DNA of 64,000 nt, taken from NCBI RefSeq assembly GCF_014712225.1, contig NZ_JACXBW010000012.1, positions 62,001-126,000 on the forward strand, read 5' to 3'. Each line of letters begins with the position of its first letter. Within the stretch, counting starts at the first letter, position 1. The DNA comes from Pseudarthrobacter sulfonivorans. GTDB taxonomy: Bacteria > Actinomycetota > Actinomycetes > Actinomycetales > Micrococcaceae. Positions 48,758 to 58,611 of the stretch are shown here, piece after piece. The notes below the pieces were generated by a model, which saw only the letters and a program-made list of their open reading frames with translations, ran no database searches and was not told where the DNA came from. Made by a program: the position numbers and the translations under genes.

Positions 48758-51561
48758 CCTGCTGCGACCCCGTTGACCGTGATCAGCATGGCCCGCTGAA
48801 GCCTTTCGTCGATCTCGGCGTTGCTCATGGTTTCGCCTTCTGTGCCCTGGGCGGCCCGGATGCGCCGGAGGAGCTCCACCTGCAGGTAGCTGATGGGGTC
48901 CAGGTACTGGTCGCGGACTTCGAGCGAACGCTTAAGCGTGGGCTGAGCATCCAGGAGCACGTTCTCACCGGTAAGGTTCTGGATTTCCGTGACCGTGAGG
49001 TCGTACTCCTCGCGGATGGTGCGGAAGATGCGGTGCAGTTCCTCGGGTACCAGCGTGGCCACGTAGTAACCGGCGATGTCCAGGTCCGTTTTGGCCAGGG
49101 TCATCTCCACGTTGGAGAGCACGGACCGGAAGAAGTGCCACTGCTCCATCATCTCCACAAGCTCACCGGAGTGGCCGGCCTCGCGGGCAGCCTTCAGGCC
49201 CGAGCCCACGCCGAACCAGCCCGGCACGATCTGCCGGGACTGGGTCCAGCCGAACACCCACGGGATGGCGCGGAGGCCGCCGAGCCCGGCACCGGAATCA
49301 GGGCGCTTGGACGGGCGGGAGCCGATGTTCAGCGAGCCCAGCTGCTCCACCGGGGTGGAGGCCAGGAAGTAGGCGGGCAGGTCAGGATCGTCGATGAGCT
49401 TCCGGTACCGGTCGAACGCACCGTCGGAAATGGTTTCCATGACATGCCCGTAGCGTTCGCGCTGGTCGTCGGAGGTCCGGGGGTCGCGGTGCAGCGCCGA
49501 GCCCTGGAGGACAGCCGCAAGAGAGAGCTCGAGGTTTTCCCGGGCCAGCTCCGGCAGCGAGTACTTGTCCGAAATGACCTCACCCTGTTCGGTGAACTTG
49601 ATCTCGCCTTCCAGCACACCGTTCGGCTGGGCCATGATGGCGTCGTAGGTGGGCCCGCCGCCGCGGCCCACGGAACCTCCGCGGCCATGGAACAGCCGGA
49701 CCCGGACGCCGTGCTTGGCCGCGACGTCGCGCAGGTTGCGCTGGGTTTTGTGGATCTCCCACTGGCTGGTCATCACGCCGGACTCCTTGTTGGAGTCCGA
49801 GTAGCCCAGCATGATTTCCTGGACGTCGCCGCGGAGCCTGACCAGGTCCCGGTAGGACGGCACGGACAACAGCTGGTCCACGATCTCCGCCGAGGCGCGC
49901 AGTTCCTCCACGGTTTCCAGCAGCGGCGCGAAGCCGATCTTGGCGTACGGCGATTCGCCGAACAGGTTGATCAGGCCGGCTTCCCGGGCCAGGACCGCCG
50001 CGGCCAGGACGTCGTCCGCGCCGCGGGTCATCGAGATGATGTAGGTCTCGATGACGTCCGGACCGTAGGTGCGCAGGGCGCGCCGGATTTCACGGAACAC
50101 GTCGTACGTTCCGTCCGCGACGCCGTCGAGCTTGATGGGGTGGCCGGACAGCGGACGGCGGGAGGCGAGCTCGGAGCCCAGCACCTCGAAGCGCTCAGGG
50201 CGGCTCAGTTCGGCGTAGCGGAGGCCCGGGCCGCCGAGCCGGTCCATAAGCTGGCCCACGGCGTCGTGGTGGTGGTCCGCGTGCTCGCGGATGTCCAGGG
50301 TGGCCAGGTGCAGCCCGAACGAGGCGACGGCGCGGCGGACGCGCGCCAGCGCGCCGTCAGCAACGAGCGACGCCGAGTGGTTGCGGAGGGACAGTTCCAG
50401 CAGTTCCAGATCGGCCAGGAGTTCGCCCGTGGAGCTGTAGTCGCGGCCGTGTTCGTGGGTGGAGTCCACGGCAACCCGCTTGCCGGTGTTGATGAGTTTG
50501 GCCTTGATGCAGGTGAGCTTGAGGCGGTACGGCTCCTGGGCGTTCAGCTCCAGGACGCGGCGGTCAAGGCCCGGGAGCTTCTTCAGGTCAGCCTCGATCG
50601 AATCCAGCAGGCCCTGGTCCGCGCCCGACAAGGCTGTGGAGTTGGACAGGATGGAAATCAGCTCGTCCATCATGGCGATACTGATGCGCACGGCGTGCTG
50701 GTTCTGGATCTGCAGGATTTCCCGGGTGACGGCTGCCGTGACGTTGGGGTTACCGTCGCGGTCGCCGCCGATCCAGGAACCGAACCGGATGGGGGCGTCT
50801 TGGGACGCGAGGCTGACGCCGTGCTCTCCAAGCAATTCCGAGAAGTCTGACAGTATCTCCGGCATGGCGTCGGTGAGGATGCCGCCGAGGTAATAGATCG
50901 CGTTGCGGGCCTCGTCCACCGGTGTGGGACGCACCTGCCGCAGCTCGTCGGTCTGCCACATCTGGTCGATGACCTCGGACAGTTGGCGGTCCTGCCGGCG
51001 GCGCGCGGACGTGCCTTCCTTGGTGGGCTGGGCCAGCACGTCGGAGAGCTTGCGGATTTTGTCCAGCACCGAACGGCGCGAGGCTTCGGTGGGGTGGGCT
51101 GTGAAGATGGGGCGGACATCCAGTCCGTCGACCACCTCCTGGAGCCTTTCGGGGCCTGCCTGGGCTGCGATTTCGGTTACAGCCTTGGCCAGCCAGCCGT
51201 CCTTTTCCTGCCTGGTCCGCAGAGTGCGGACGCGGTGGACCTGCTCGGCGGCGTTGGCGAGGTGGAAATAGAAGGCGAAGGCCCGCACCAGGTCGGTTGC
51301 CTGCTCAATTGGCAGGGAGCCCAGCAGTTCGCGGACCTGCTCGACGACGTCGTGCGCGCTCCACGGGCCCGTGGCATCGGCGCCGCCGCGGGCGGCTTCC
51401 TTGGATTCCTTGGTGAGGAGGCGGACCTGCTCCACGAGGTCCAGGAGTTCGGGGCCGTGCTGGCGCACCAGGGATTCGCCCAGCAGGGTGGAGACGCGCC
51501 GGACGTCGGCCCTCAGTTCTGAGGCGAGATCGGTTGTGGGATTCACTGCAGTGTTAGCCAT
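48739..51561 (-). CDS. ppc: Phosphoenolpyruvate carboxylase
   Basis: 940 residues, full length. Adds bicarbonate to phosphoenolpyruvate to form oxaloacetate, replenishing the TCA cycle. It contains the catalytic [11 protein letters not shown] (active-site His), [47 protein letters not shown] and the C-terminal RNTG end with the allosteric carboxy-terminus. The start at 51561 follows GAAAGA. The last codons and stop are repeated three times downstream (48680-48741), which does not alter the protein. With pckG this gives the window both directions of the PEP-oxaloacetate node. Confidence 0.97.
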   Translation of the reverse strand: MANTAVNPTTDLASELRADVRRVSTLLGESLVRQHGPELLDLVEQVRLLTKESKEAARGGADATGPWSAHDVVEQVRELLGSLPIEQATDLVRAFAFYFHLANAAEQVHRVRTLRTRQEKDGWLAKAVTEIAAQAGPERLQEVVDGLDVRPIFTAHPTEASRRSVLDKIRKLSDVLAQPTKEGTSARRRQDRQLSEVIDQMWQTDELRQVRPTPVDEARNAIYYLGGILTDAMPEILSDFSELLGEHGVSLASQDAPIRFGSWIGGDRDGNPNVTAAVTREILQIQNQHAVRISIAMMDELISILSNSTALSGADQGLLDSIEADLKKLPGLDRRVLELNAQEPYRLKLTCIKAKLINTGKRVAVDSTHEHGRDYSSTGELLADLELLELSLRNHSASLVADGALARVRRAVASFGLHLATLDIREHADHHHDAVGQLMDRLGGPGLRYAELSRPERFEVLGSELASRRPLSGHPIKLDGVADGTYDVFREIRRALRTYGPDVIETYIISMTRGADDVLAAAVLAREAGLINLFGESPYAKIGFAPLLETVEELRASAEIVDQLLSVPSYRDLVRLRGDVQEIMLGYSDSNKESGVMTSQWEIHKTQRNLRDVAAKHGVRVRLFHGRGGSVGRGGGPTYDAIMAQPNGVLEGEIKFTEQGEVISDKYSLPELARENLELSLAAVLQGSALHRDPRTSDDQRERYGHVMETISDGAFDRYRKLIDDPDLPAYFLASTPVEQLGSLNIGSRPSKRPDSGAGLGGLRAIPWVFGWTQSRQIVPGWFGVGSGLKAAREAGHSGELVEMMEQWHFFRSVLSNVEMTLAKTDLDIAGYYVATLVPEELHRIFRTIREEYDLTVTEIQNLTGENVLLDAQPTLKRSLEVRDQYLDPISYLQVELLRRIRAAQGTEGETMSNAEIDERLQRAMLITVNGVAAGLRNTG

Positions 51562-51731
51562 GGAAACTGTCTTTCGAGGGTTCGGGACTTGGCTCGTACA
51601 CTGCGCTGGATACTGTGAGCCGCGTTACTACCATTCGATGCTACCCGCACCCGATGGCGAAGCGGGAATCCGTCTCAGCTGACGTCCCGGCGCTTGACTT
51701 CCGGCGCAGGACCGGCTTTCCTGTGACGGGC

Positions 51732-52412
51732 TCAGCGGGCCACTTTGAAGTTGAACTCGCCAGTCCCCAGCGCACCCCACACCCGTAACCACAGGGGCAG
51801 GATCATTTCCGCGCCGCGGGCGGTGGTGATGTCGCCGAGGTCGAGCACGTCTGTATGGCCAAGGGCCGCCAGGATTTCAGTGACCTCTGCCTTGGCCCCG
51901 GCATCATTGCCGGAAACAAACACGGTGTGGTCTCCGCCGGCAACGCGGCCGGGTTCAACCATCACACTGTTGGTCATGGTGTTCAGCGTCTTGACCACCT
52001 TCGCTTCCGGGAAGGCTCGTTGGATCTGTTCACCCAGGCTGTCCGTATTCACCGGGTTCAGGGACGGCGGGAAACCCCGGGAGAAATCCAGTGGATTGGC
52101 GACGTCCATCACGATCTTCCCGGCCAGGTTCGCTGCGCCGGCCTCGGTCAGTGCCTCAACTGAGGCCGTGCCGTTCGTCGCGTTGACCACCAGTTCGCTG
52201 GCCGCAGCGGCGTCGGCGAACGCGGCGACGGCTATCTCCCGGTGGGATGCGTGCCACTGGGAAAAGGGCGGTCCGCCCGTCCGGCCAGGTTCGGTGCGGG
52301 CCAGCGTGGCCTGCGGGTCACGGGTTCCAATCACCACATCGTGGCCGAGTCCGGACAGGGCCGCGGCGAGGGCGGGCCCCACGCTTCCGGTTCCGAGTAC
52401 TGCAATCTTCAT
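51732..52412 (-). CDS. NADP oxidoreductase, coenzyme F420-dependent family
   Basis: 226 residues. Rossmann fold with MKIAVLGTGSVGPALAAAL for NADP and GTRDPQATLART following; later LVVNATNGTASVEAL, GKIVMDVANPLDFSRGFPP and VKTLNTMTNSVM are typical of the F420-dependent NADP reductase-like family. Whether it uses F420 or is a simple NADP-binding reductase is uncertain. ATG 52412 has GGAG six bases upstream; GTG 52418 is too close to the same site. Confidence 0.87.
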   Translation of the reverse strand: MKIAVLGTGSVGPALAAALSGLGHDVVIGTRDPQATLARTEPGRTGGPPFSQWHASHREIAVAAFADAAAASELVVNATNGTASVEALTEAGAANLAGKIVMDVANPLDFSRGFPPSLNPVNTDSLGEQIQRAFPEAKVVKTLNTMTNSVMVEPGRVAGGDHTVFVSGNDAGAKAEVTEILAALGHTDVLDLGDITTARGAEMILPLWLRVWGALGTGEFNFKVAR

Positions 52413-52554
52413 AGTCACTCCAGTCCGGTCTGCTGTGGTCCTTCAGGTCAGACGTTACTCTCGCCTCCCGGAGTATGCGCGCCCGGGACAGCCGCGGAAT
52501 GAACGGCGCCGCGCCGGGGTTGAAGCGGGCAACCAGGACCCTGATGGAGGAACC

Positions 52555-53391
52555 ATGCACACCGCCGCAGCCGCGCAGCTGGAACGCTGGCAGCGTTTCC
52601 GCACCAACCGGAACAAAGCCCTGGCCGCCCGCCACGGCTGGCTGACCCTCACCTCCTTCCAGTGGCTGGAGTCCCGGCCCGCCGGCGTCGACCTCGCCCC
52701 CGGTTTGTGGTCAACGGACGGCACGACGGCGGCGCTCACCGCCGCGGCCGAGGACGGCCTGACGCTGGTGGCCACCGGTGAACGGGTGGACGGAACCGTC
52801 ACCGCCTCCCTCACCAACGAGGAATCCCTGATGTGGGTGCAGTTCGGCGGCGCCGACGGCCAGCAAGTGGTGGTTGAACTGGCCGTGCGCGCTGACCGGT
52901 ACGCCATCCGCACCCGGGATTCAGCCTCACCCGTCCTGACGGAGTTCGACGGCGTGCCCACCTTCGGCTACAACCCGGACCTGGTGATTGAGGCCGCCTA
53001 TGAGCCGTATCCCGAGCCGGTGGCCATCCCGATCGGAACGGCCAATCCTTTAGTGGACGGTGTGCATTATTCGGTGGGCGAGGTAGTTTTCCGGCTCCCC
53101 GGAATCAGCCATGAATACCGCCTGCACGCCGAGGAGGACAAGCTCGGGGCACTGACCATCACCTTCCACGACGGAACCAACGGCGAATCCACTGACGAGT
53201 GGCGGAAGGTCTCTACGCCCCGGCCGCGCGTTGACGCCGAAGGGAAGGCAACCGTGGTGCTGGATTTCAACCGGGCCATCAACTACCCCAGCGCGTTCAC
53301 ACCGTTCGGGACCTGCCCGATGCCGGTGAAGAACAACAGCCTGGACGCCAAGATCGAAGCCGGCGAAAAGCAGCCCACCCTCGCGGACTGA
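52555..53391 (+). CDS. DUF1684 protein
   Basis: 278 residues, cytoplasmic, beta-rich. Typical DUF1684 stretches are RNKALAARHGWLTLTSFQWL near the N-terminus, RVDGTVTASLTNEE in the middle and, at the C-terminus, VVLDFNRAINYPSAFTPFGT followed by CPMPVKNNSLDAKIEAGEK, where the conserved Asn/Pro/Cys cluster lies. No function has been established that I know of. ATG 52555 follows GGAGG; the longer open frame upstream only covers the antisense of the neighbouring gene. Confidence 0.88.
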   Translation: MHTAAAAQLERWQRFRTNRNKALAARHGWLTLTSFQWLESRPAGVDLAPGLWSTDGTTAALTAAAEDGLTLVATGERVDGTVTASLTNEESLMWVQFGGADGQQVVVELAVRADRYAIRTRDSASPVLTEFDGVPTFGYNPDLVIEAAYEPYPEPVAIPIGTANPLVDGVHYSVGEVVFRLPGISHEYRLHAEEDKLGALTITFHDGTNGESTDEWRKVSTPRPRVDAEGKATVVLDFNRAINYPSAFTPFGTCPMPVKNNSLDAKIEAGEKQPTLAD

Positions 53392-53424
53392 GCCTGTCCG
53401 GATTTCGACGGTCCCAACCGGGCC

Positions 53425-54633
53425 TCAGACGATCGCGGACACCCCCGTGACGGCCCGGCCCACGATGAGCGTATTGATCTCGTAGGAGCCCTCGTACGTG
53501 AAGATGGCCTCGGCGTCGGCGAAAATCTTGGCCATCCGGTAGTCGGTCACAATGCCGTTGCCGCCCAGGATGGACCGGCCCAGCGCCACCGTCTCGCGCA
53601 TCCGGGCGCTGGTATAGGACTTGGCGAGGGCCACCTGGGGCATGTCCGCGGCGCCGTCGTCCTGCAGCTGGGCCAGCCGGGCCATCATGCCCATGCTCGC
53701 CACGGCGTTGCCCAGCATGGTGACCAGCTGCTGCTGGATGAGCTGGAACTTCGCCAGCGGCCGGCCGAACTGCCGGCGTTCGACGGCGTACTGCCGGGCG
53801 ACGTCGAACGCCGCAAGCTGCTGTCCCACCGCCTGCCACGCCACCATGATCCGGGAGCCGCGCAGGAGCCGGTTGGTGTCCTCGAAACTGTTGATGCCGG
53901 CAAAACGGTCGGCCTCGGCCACCTGGACGTCCTCAAACACGATGTCGGCGTTCTGCACCGTCCGCAGCGCAATTTTGTTTTCAATCCGGCTCCGGCTCAC
54001 CCCCGGCAGGGACGCGTCCACAATGAATCCGCGCACCGCGCCGGGCAACCCGTCGGCGCCGGCGGATTCGTCCCTGGCCCACACGAGCATGTAGTCGCAG
54101 AACGTCCCGTTCCCGATCCAGCGCTTGGCGCCGTTGAGCACCCAGGCGTCGCCGCCGGCGTCGGATTTTCCTGTGGCGCTGGAGATGCGCCGCGCCCGGG
54201 TCTCCATCCCGCCGGCAACATCGGAGCCATGGCCGGGTTCGGTGAGGGCGAAGGCGCCGGTGATGCGCAGGCTTGCGGCGTCCTCAAGCAGCCGCTCCTT
54301 TTGGCCGGCCGAGCCGAACCCGTAGAGCGACTCCACGAACAGGTCATGGTGGACCAGGAAAAACGTGGCGATCGACGTGTCCACGCGCGTCATCTCGGCA
54401 ATGACCAGGCCCGCGAAGAGATTGCTGTAGCCACGTTGCGCGGGTGTGCTCAGCTCCAGCGCGGCGAGCTTGGGCAGGATGTGCGCCGGAAACTCCGCCT
54501 TGTTCCACCACTCCGAGGCGTAGGGGGCGATCTCCGTGGCCAGGAACGCCCGCAGCTCGGCCAGCTTGGCCTGTTCCTTCGGGTCAAGCAGGGACTCAAA
54601 AGCGAAAAAGTCGGCGGTGGGCAGCCCGTTCAT
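53425..54633 (-). CDS. Acyl-CoA dehydrogenase
   Basis: 402 residues. FAD enzyme that introduces an alpha-beta double bond in acyl-CoA, passing electrons to ETF. Stretches are [40 protein letters not shown] and the C-terminal [22 protein letters not shown] followed by [20 protein letters not shown]. The catalytic base is probably Glu in YEGSYE, at the glutaryl/short-chain position. It overlaps the SDR gene by four bases, so both steps of a beta-oxidation-like route are co-produced. Substrate chain not deducible. Confidence 0.93.
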   Translation of the reverse strand: MNGLPTADFFAFESLLDPKEQAKLAELRAFLATEIAPYASEWWNKAEFPAHILPKLAALELSTPAQRGYSNLFAGLVIAEMTRVDTSIATFFLVHHDLFVESLYGFGSAGQKERLLEDAASLRITGAFALTEPGHGSDVAGGMETRARRISSATGKSDAGGDAWVLNGAKRWIGNGTFCDYMLVWARDESAGADGLPGAVRGFIVDASLPGVSRSRIENKIALRTVQNADIVFEDVQVAEADRFAGINSFEDTNRLLRGSRIMVAWQAVGQQLAAFDVARQYAVERRQFGRPLAKFQLIQQQLVTMLGNAVASMGMMARLAQLQDDGAADMPQVALAKSYTSARMRETVALGRSILGGNGIVTDYRMAKIFADAEAIFTYEGSYEINTLIVGRAVTGVSAIV

Positions 54634-55448
54634 TTCGGGCCCATCCGGATGGCGCCGTCAAGCCGGATGGTTTCGCCGTTGATCATGGCGTTGTCCACGA
54701 TGTGCGCCACCAGGTTGGCGTACTCGGCAGGCTTGCCCAGCCGCGAGGGATGCGGGACCTGCCGGCCCAGCGAGTCCTGGGCATCCTGCGGCAGCGTCGC
54801 CATCATGGGTGTCTCGAAGATCCCCGGGGCGATGGTCACCACGCGCACCAGCGAGCGCGCCAGCTCACGGGCCAACGGCAGGGTCATCGCGGCGACGGCC
54901 CCCTTCGAGGCGGCGTAGGCCGGCTGGCCGATCTGTCCGTCGAAGGCCGCCACGGATGCGGTGTTCACGATGACGCCACGCTCCGGGCCGCCCAGGCCGG
55001 TGCTGACCGGCTCCGTCTCCACCATGGCCGCGGCCGCCAGGCGCACTACATTGAACGTCCCGATAAGGTTCACCTGGATGACGCGGTTGAAGACGTCCAG
55101 CGGGAGGACCCCGTTACGGCCCAGCACTTTGCCCGGCGTGGCAATGCCCGCGCAGTTGACCACGATCCGGAGCGGCCCGGCGTTCACGGCGGCATCGACG
55201 GCGGCCTGCACCTCCGCCTCGTTGGTAACGTCCGCGGGAACAAAGACCGCCCGCGGCCCGGCGTCCTTTGGGCCACCCGCGCCTGTACCGCCGCCGGCGT
55301 TCAACTCCGCCGCGTAAGCCGACCCGGCAGACGACGGCAGGTCCACCAGCACCACCGAGGCGCCGGCGTCGAACAGGCGCTTCGCGGTGGCAGCGCCCAA
55401 ACCCGACGCCCCGCCCGTAATCAGCGCGACCGTACCCTTGACGTCCAT
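54630..55448 (-). CDS. Short-chain dehydrogenase, 3-hydroxyacyl-CoA dehydrogenase-like
   Basis: 272 residues. NAD-binding [15 protein letters not shown], Asp of VLVDLPSS for NAD preference, [12 protein letters not shown] and the catalytic Ser ([10 protein letters not shown]) and Tyr-x-x-x-Lys (YAASKGAV). It closely resembles type II 3-hydroxyacyl-CoA dehydrogenases (HSD17B10-like). First gene of the operon with the acyl-CoA dehydrogenase; ribosome site AAGGAGGATGT before ATG. A palindromic box lies at 55491-55520 in its promoter region. Confidence 0.92.
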   Translation of the reverse strand: MDVKGTVALITGGASGLGAATAKRLFDAGASVVLVDLPSSAGSAYAAELNAGGGTGAGGPKDAGPRAVFVPADVTNEAEVQAAVDAAVNAGPLRIVVNCAGIATPGKVLGRNGVLPLDVFNRVIQVNLIGTFNVVRLAAAAMVETEPVSTGLGGPERGVIVNTASVAAFDGQIGQPAYAASKGAVAAMTLPLARELARSLVRVVTIAPGIFETPMMATLPQDAQDSLGRQVPHPSRLGKPAEYANLVAHIVDNAMINGETIRLDGAIRMGPK

Positions 55449-55490
55449 ACATCCTCCTTGATGCGGCCCCCGCAGGCGTACCGGCGGCGA

Positions 55491-55520
55491 GTATTAGTTA
55501 GTGAATGTTAACTGAAATAC
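55491..55520. promoter_or_regulatory. Imperfect palindrome upstream of the SDR/acyl-CoA dehydrogenase operon
   Basis: GTATTAGTTA (55491-55500) and TAACTGAAATAC (55509-55520) are imperfect inverted half-sites around GTGAATGT, with a perfect inner core AGTTA-N8-TAACT. It is a candidate site for a TetR-type regulator of fatty acid genes. No regulator gene is adjacent. Confidence 0.4.
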
Positions 55521-55597
55521 GTGTGCGCCGCACCCTCGCGCGGGCTCAGGCACCTCGCGCCCAGGAACCGGCCGCGAACGCCCGCTAGGGTGGACGC

Positions 55598-56860
55598 ATG
55601 ACTCCGCCGGACACCAGCCCAGCACCCGCCGACCGGACACCCACAGACCGGACACCCAGCGACCGGACGCCTACCGACTGGACACCTACCGACTGGCAGG
55701 CCCGCGCGAACGAGGCCGCCCGCTCGGTGACGTCGCACTTTGGCCGGCGGCTGCTGTTCCTGCCCGGAACCCACCTTGGGTCGGTCCGCTGGCCGTCGCA
55801 CCGACTGCAGAACCTGTTCCGTCCCTGGCACTACTGGTGGCAGGCGCACTATGTGGACTGCCTCGTGGACGCCGGGCGCCGCGAACTGGGCAACGGAGCC
55901 ACGCCGGCGGCCAGGTTCAACGGCCCCGCCAACCCCAGCGCCGGCAAACTCGCGTCCAGGCTGGTCACGGGCATCCGGCTGCGCAACGCCTTCACATTCG
56001 TCAACACCTACTACGACGACATGGCCTGGCTGGCACTGGCCACCCTCCGCCTGCAGAACCTGGCGGAGGAGACCCGGAAACCGGGCCGCCGCCGCAATGC
56101 CCGGGTCCACAAAACCCTGACCCTGCAGTTCGATTCCGCCTCCACCGACGACCTGGGCGGCGGGACCTTCTGGAGTAAAAAGCGGGACTTCAAAAACACG
56201 CCGGCCACGGCACCGGTAGCGCTCTACTATGCCCGGACCGGCCAGCAGGCCAAGGCACAGCGGTTGGTGGACTGGCTCAACACCGTCCTGTTTGACCAGG
56301 CGCAGGGCCTCTACGTCGACGGGGCACGCCTCAACGCGGCCGGCGAAATCACGCTGGAGAACGCCATCTACACGTACAACCAGGGGCCGGTCCTGGGAGC
56401 CCTACTGGAGCTCGGCGGCGAGGAGAACCTCAGCCGGGCCGCCACCGTCATCAGGGCGGTGGACAAGCACCTGACGGTCCCGGCCCCTGCGGTGGTGCCC
56501 GGAAGCTCGCCGGACACCCGCACCAGCATCCTCCGTTGCGATGGAACGGGCGACGGCGGACTCTTCACCGGGATCCTCTGCCGTTACCTGGCGCTCGCCG
56601 CCCTCGATGCCAGGCTCCCGGCGGGCGCCCGGACCACTGCTGCCGAACTTGTTAACGCGACCGCCGCGGCGTTCTGGGCGGGCCGGCGCACTCCAGGGGA
56701 CCCGGTTTTCTCCATCCACGCGGCGCAGCCGGCGGACGCTACCTACCCGGCGGGCGCCGCCGTCGAACTTTCCACCCAGCTGCAGGCCTGGATGGTGTTG
56801 GAGGCCGCCGCAAGCCTTGGCCGGGCTCCGGTTACCGGGGCAGCGCCGGCTGCACCCTGA
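55598..56860 (+). CDS. Family 76 glycoside hydrolase (alpha-1,6-mannanase-like)
   Basis: 420 residues, (alpha/alpha)6 barrel. The adjacent catalytic aspartates are in NTYYDDMAWLALA, and WRARVD-like and NAIYTYNQGPVLGALLEL stretches match GH76. There is no signal peptide; instead the N-terminus is a Pro/Thr/Asp linker with five-residue repeats (DRTPT, DRTPS, DRTPT, DWTPT) encoded by 15-bp repeats at 55631-55690. A cytoplasmic role in mannan-oligosaccharide degradation is thus suggested. The last 29 bases overlap the convergent permease gene. Confidence 0.85.
   Translation: MTPPDTSPAPADRTPTDRTPSDRTPTDWTPTDWQARANEAARSVTSHFGRRLLFLPGTHLGSVRWPSHRLQNLFRPWHYWWQAHYVDCLVDAGRRELGNGATPAARFNGPANPSAGKLASRLVTGIRLRNAFTFVNTYYDDMAWLALATLRLQNLAEETRKPGRRRNARVHKTLTLQFDSASTDDLGGGTFWSKKRDFKNTPATAPVALYYARTGQQAKAQRLVDWLNTVLFDQAQGLYVDGARLNAAGEITLENAIYTYNQGPVLGALLELGGEENLSRAATVIRAVDKHLTVPAPAVVPGSSPDTRTSILRCDGTGDGGLFTGILCRYLALAALDARLPAGARTTAAELVNATAAAFWAGRRTPGDPVFSIHAAQPADATYPAGAAVELSTQLQAWMVLEAAASLGRAPVTGAAPAAP
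55631..55690 (+). repeat. Four 15-bp tandem repeats at the GH76 N-terminus
   Basis: GACCGGACACCCACA and three variants encode Asp-Arg/Trp-Thr-Pro-Thr/Ser units in frame. Confidence 0.85.
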
Positions 56861-57581
56861 CCGGCGCGAGCTGGGCGACCACCAGGACGGCAGTGACGGC
56901 TCCGGCAGCCATAATCGCCGCGAGCACCACGATCTGGAAGCGCCCGGCTTCCAAGGGCGAAATCCCACCGAAGATGGCACCCACGAAGGCCCCCGGGAGG
57001 GTGACCAGGCCTGTGGTCCTGGTCTGGTCAGTGGCCGGAATCAAGGCCGCATGCACTGAACGCCGGGCAAGATCCAGGGTTGACCGCCGCGGCGTGGCGC
57101 CCAGCGCCAGCCAGCCCTCCACCTCATCCCAACGATCGTGGACCATCTCCGCGAACCGCCGGCCGGTTAGGACCGCCACCGTCATCGCGTTCCCGATCAC
57201 AATTCCGCCAATGGCCAGGGCGTAGCGGGGACTGAAGTCGATGGCGCCGGTGCCAAAAATGATCAGCAGCGTGGCCGTGATGCCGGCAGCCATCGAGCCG
57301 CCCACGAGTCCGAGTCGCGGCCAGCTCCAGCCCACCCGCCGGGTGGCACTGACCGTCGCAACCGTGAACATCACCAGCAGTCCAACGGCAACCCACAACG
57401 GACTCGTGATGACGCCGCTGAGGACAAAACTGACGGCGGCCAGCTGTACCGCTCCCCTGAGGATCGCGAGCGCGGGCGAAAACGCGGACGACACCCGGAA
57501 GGCCAGCAGCACCGCAGTGGCCAGCGCGATCAGCAGGCCAACGCCCACAAGTGTGGGCAGGAACTCCGCGAGCTCAGGCAT
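56832..57581 (-). CDS. fetB: FetB/YbbM-family (UPF0014) ABC-type permease
   Basis: 249 residues with about seven membrane helices. Stretches are LLIALATAVLLAFRVSS, ALAIGGIVIGNAMTVAVLTGRRF and TGLVTLPGAFVGAIFGGISPLEAGRFQIVVL, typical of FetB, an iron-export ABC permease that works with ATPase FetA. No FetA-like ATPase gene is in the window. It is divergent from the efe iron operon with an iron box between. The start at 57581 lacks a clear ribosome site. Confidence 0.82.
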   Translation of the reverse strand: MPELAEFLPTLVGVGLLIALATAVLLAFRVSSAFSPALAILRGAVQLAAVSFVLSGVITSPLWVAVGLLVMFTVATVSATRRVGWSWPRLGLVGGSMAAGITATLLIIFGTGAIDFSPRYALAIGGIVIGNAMTVAVLTGRRFAEMVHDRWDEVEGWLALGATPRRSTLDLARRSVHAALIPATDQTRTTGLVTLPGAFVGAIFGGISPLEAGRFQIVVLAAIMAAGAVTAVLVVAQLAPVRVQPALPR

Positions 57582-57676
57582 GAGGTCAGCATAGCCAGCG
57601 TGACCGTCCCGTAACATTTCCCTATTAGCTCACACAAAGGTTGCATAATTCACGGGCGGCTCGGTAACCTTCATTT

Positions 57677-57695
57677 TTAGGCAAGCCTAACCTTG
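57677..57695. promoter_or_regulatory. DtxR/IdeR-type iron box upstream of efeU
   Basis: TTAGGCAAGCCTAACCTTG agrees with the 19-bp DtxR/IdeR consensus (TTAGGTTAGSCTAACCTAA) at 16 positions and sits 29 bp upstream of the efeU start. With Fe(II) the regulator should repress the operon. Confidence 0.75.
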
Positions 57696-57723
57696 GCTGC
57701 CACGAACCGAGGTGCCGCCCGCA

Positions 57724-58572
57724 ATGACCGCAAACTACCTGATTGGCCTCCGCGAAGGCCTCGAGGCGACCCTGATCGTGGTCCTGCTGATGGCATACCT
57801 GGTCAAGAGTGGCCGCAGGCATCTCCTCCCGCGGATGTGGACGGGCGTCGGTTTCGCCGTCGCCGTTTCCTGTGCGTTCGGTGCCCTGCTGACCTACGGC
57901 CCGCGCGGCCTGACGTTCGAAGCCCAGGAGGCCATCGGCGGCAGCCTGTCGGTGCTGGCCGTAGGGCTTGTCACGTGGATGGTGTTCTGGATGGCCAGGA
58001 CCGCCCGGACACTGGGCAGCGACCTCCGCTCGCGGGTGGACGTGCAGTCCGGGGGAACGGCCTGGGGGCTCGCGGTGGTGGCGGCTGTCGCTGTCGGCCG
58101 TGAAGGCCTCGAGACTGCGCTTTTCCTGTGGGCCGCGGCGCAGTCCTCCGGCTCCTCGACCTCCCCGCTGCTGGGGGCCCTGCTGGGACTGGCGACGGCG
58201 GCCGCCCTGGGCTACCTGCTCCACCGGGGAGCCCTGAAGGTCAATCTCGGGAAGTTCTTTACCTGGAGCGGGGCGGCCCTGATCGTCATTGCCGGCGGTG
58301 TCCTGGCCTACGCGGTCCACGATTTCCAGGAGGCAGGCATCCTCCCCGGCCTCCACACCCTGGCCTTCGATGTCTCGGCCGCCGTCCCGCCGTCGTCCTG
58401 GTACGGCACCCTGCTCAAGGGGACACTGAACTTCTCCCCCGCCACCACCTGGTTCGAAGCGGCCGCCTGGCTGCTCTACGTTCCGCCCGTTATGTACTTC
58501 TATTTCCGCTCCAACCGGCGCGCCCACATCGTCACCCCGTACCGTGCCACGGCCGCCACAGCAGTCTCCTAA
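57724..58572 (+). CDS. efeU: EfeU/FTR1-type iron permease
   Basis: 282 residues with seven membrane helices and two REGLE iron-binding motifs: LIGLREGLEATLIV near the N-terminus and VGREGLETALFLW in the middle. It transports ferric iron across the plasma membrane as part of EfeUOB. ATG 57724 is used; GTG 57712 would add four residues. First gene of a four-gene unit ending at 61767 and probably repressed by iron through the box at 57677-57695. Confidence 0.94.
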   Translation: MTANYLIGLREGLEATLIVVLLMAYLVKSGRRHLLPRMWTGVGFAVAVSCAFGALLTYGPRGLTFEAQEAIGGSLSVLAVGLVTWMVFWMARTARTLGSDLRSRVDVQSGGTAWGLAVVAAVAVGREGLETALFLWAAAQSSGSSTSPLLGALLGLATAAALGYLLHRGALKVNLGKFFTWSGAALIVIAGGVLAYAVHDFQEAGILPGLHTLAFDVSAAVPPSSWYGTLLKGTLNFSPATTWFEAAAWLLYVPPVMYFYFRSNRRAHIVTPYRATAATAVS

Positions 58573-58611
58573 CTCCCCCAGCCAACGCATCACTCCCCAA
58601 AGGATCCACCC

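Noticed and set aside
48670-50850. 726-codon plus-strand open frame antisense to ppc
   Set aside because: It lies wholly within the highly conserved ppc gene on the other strand and is rich in His/Gly/Val as expected from reversed GC-rich codons; no family features.
51745-52554. Upstream extension of the DUF1684 frame
   Set aside because: It is antisense to the NADP oxidoreductase; DUF1684 starts at 52555 with GGAGG.
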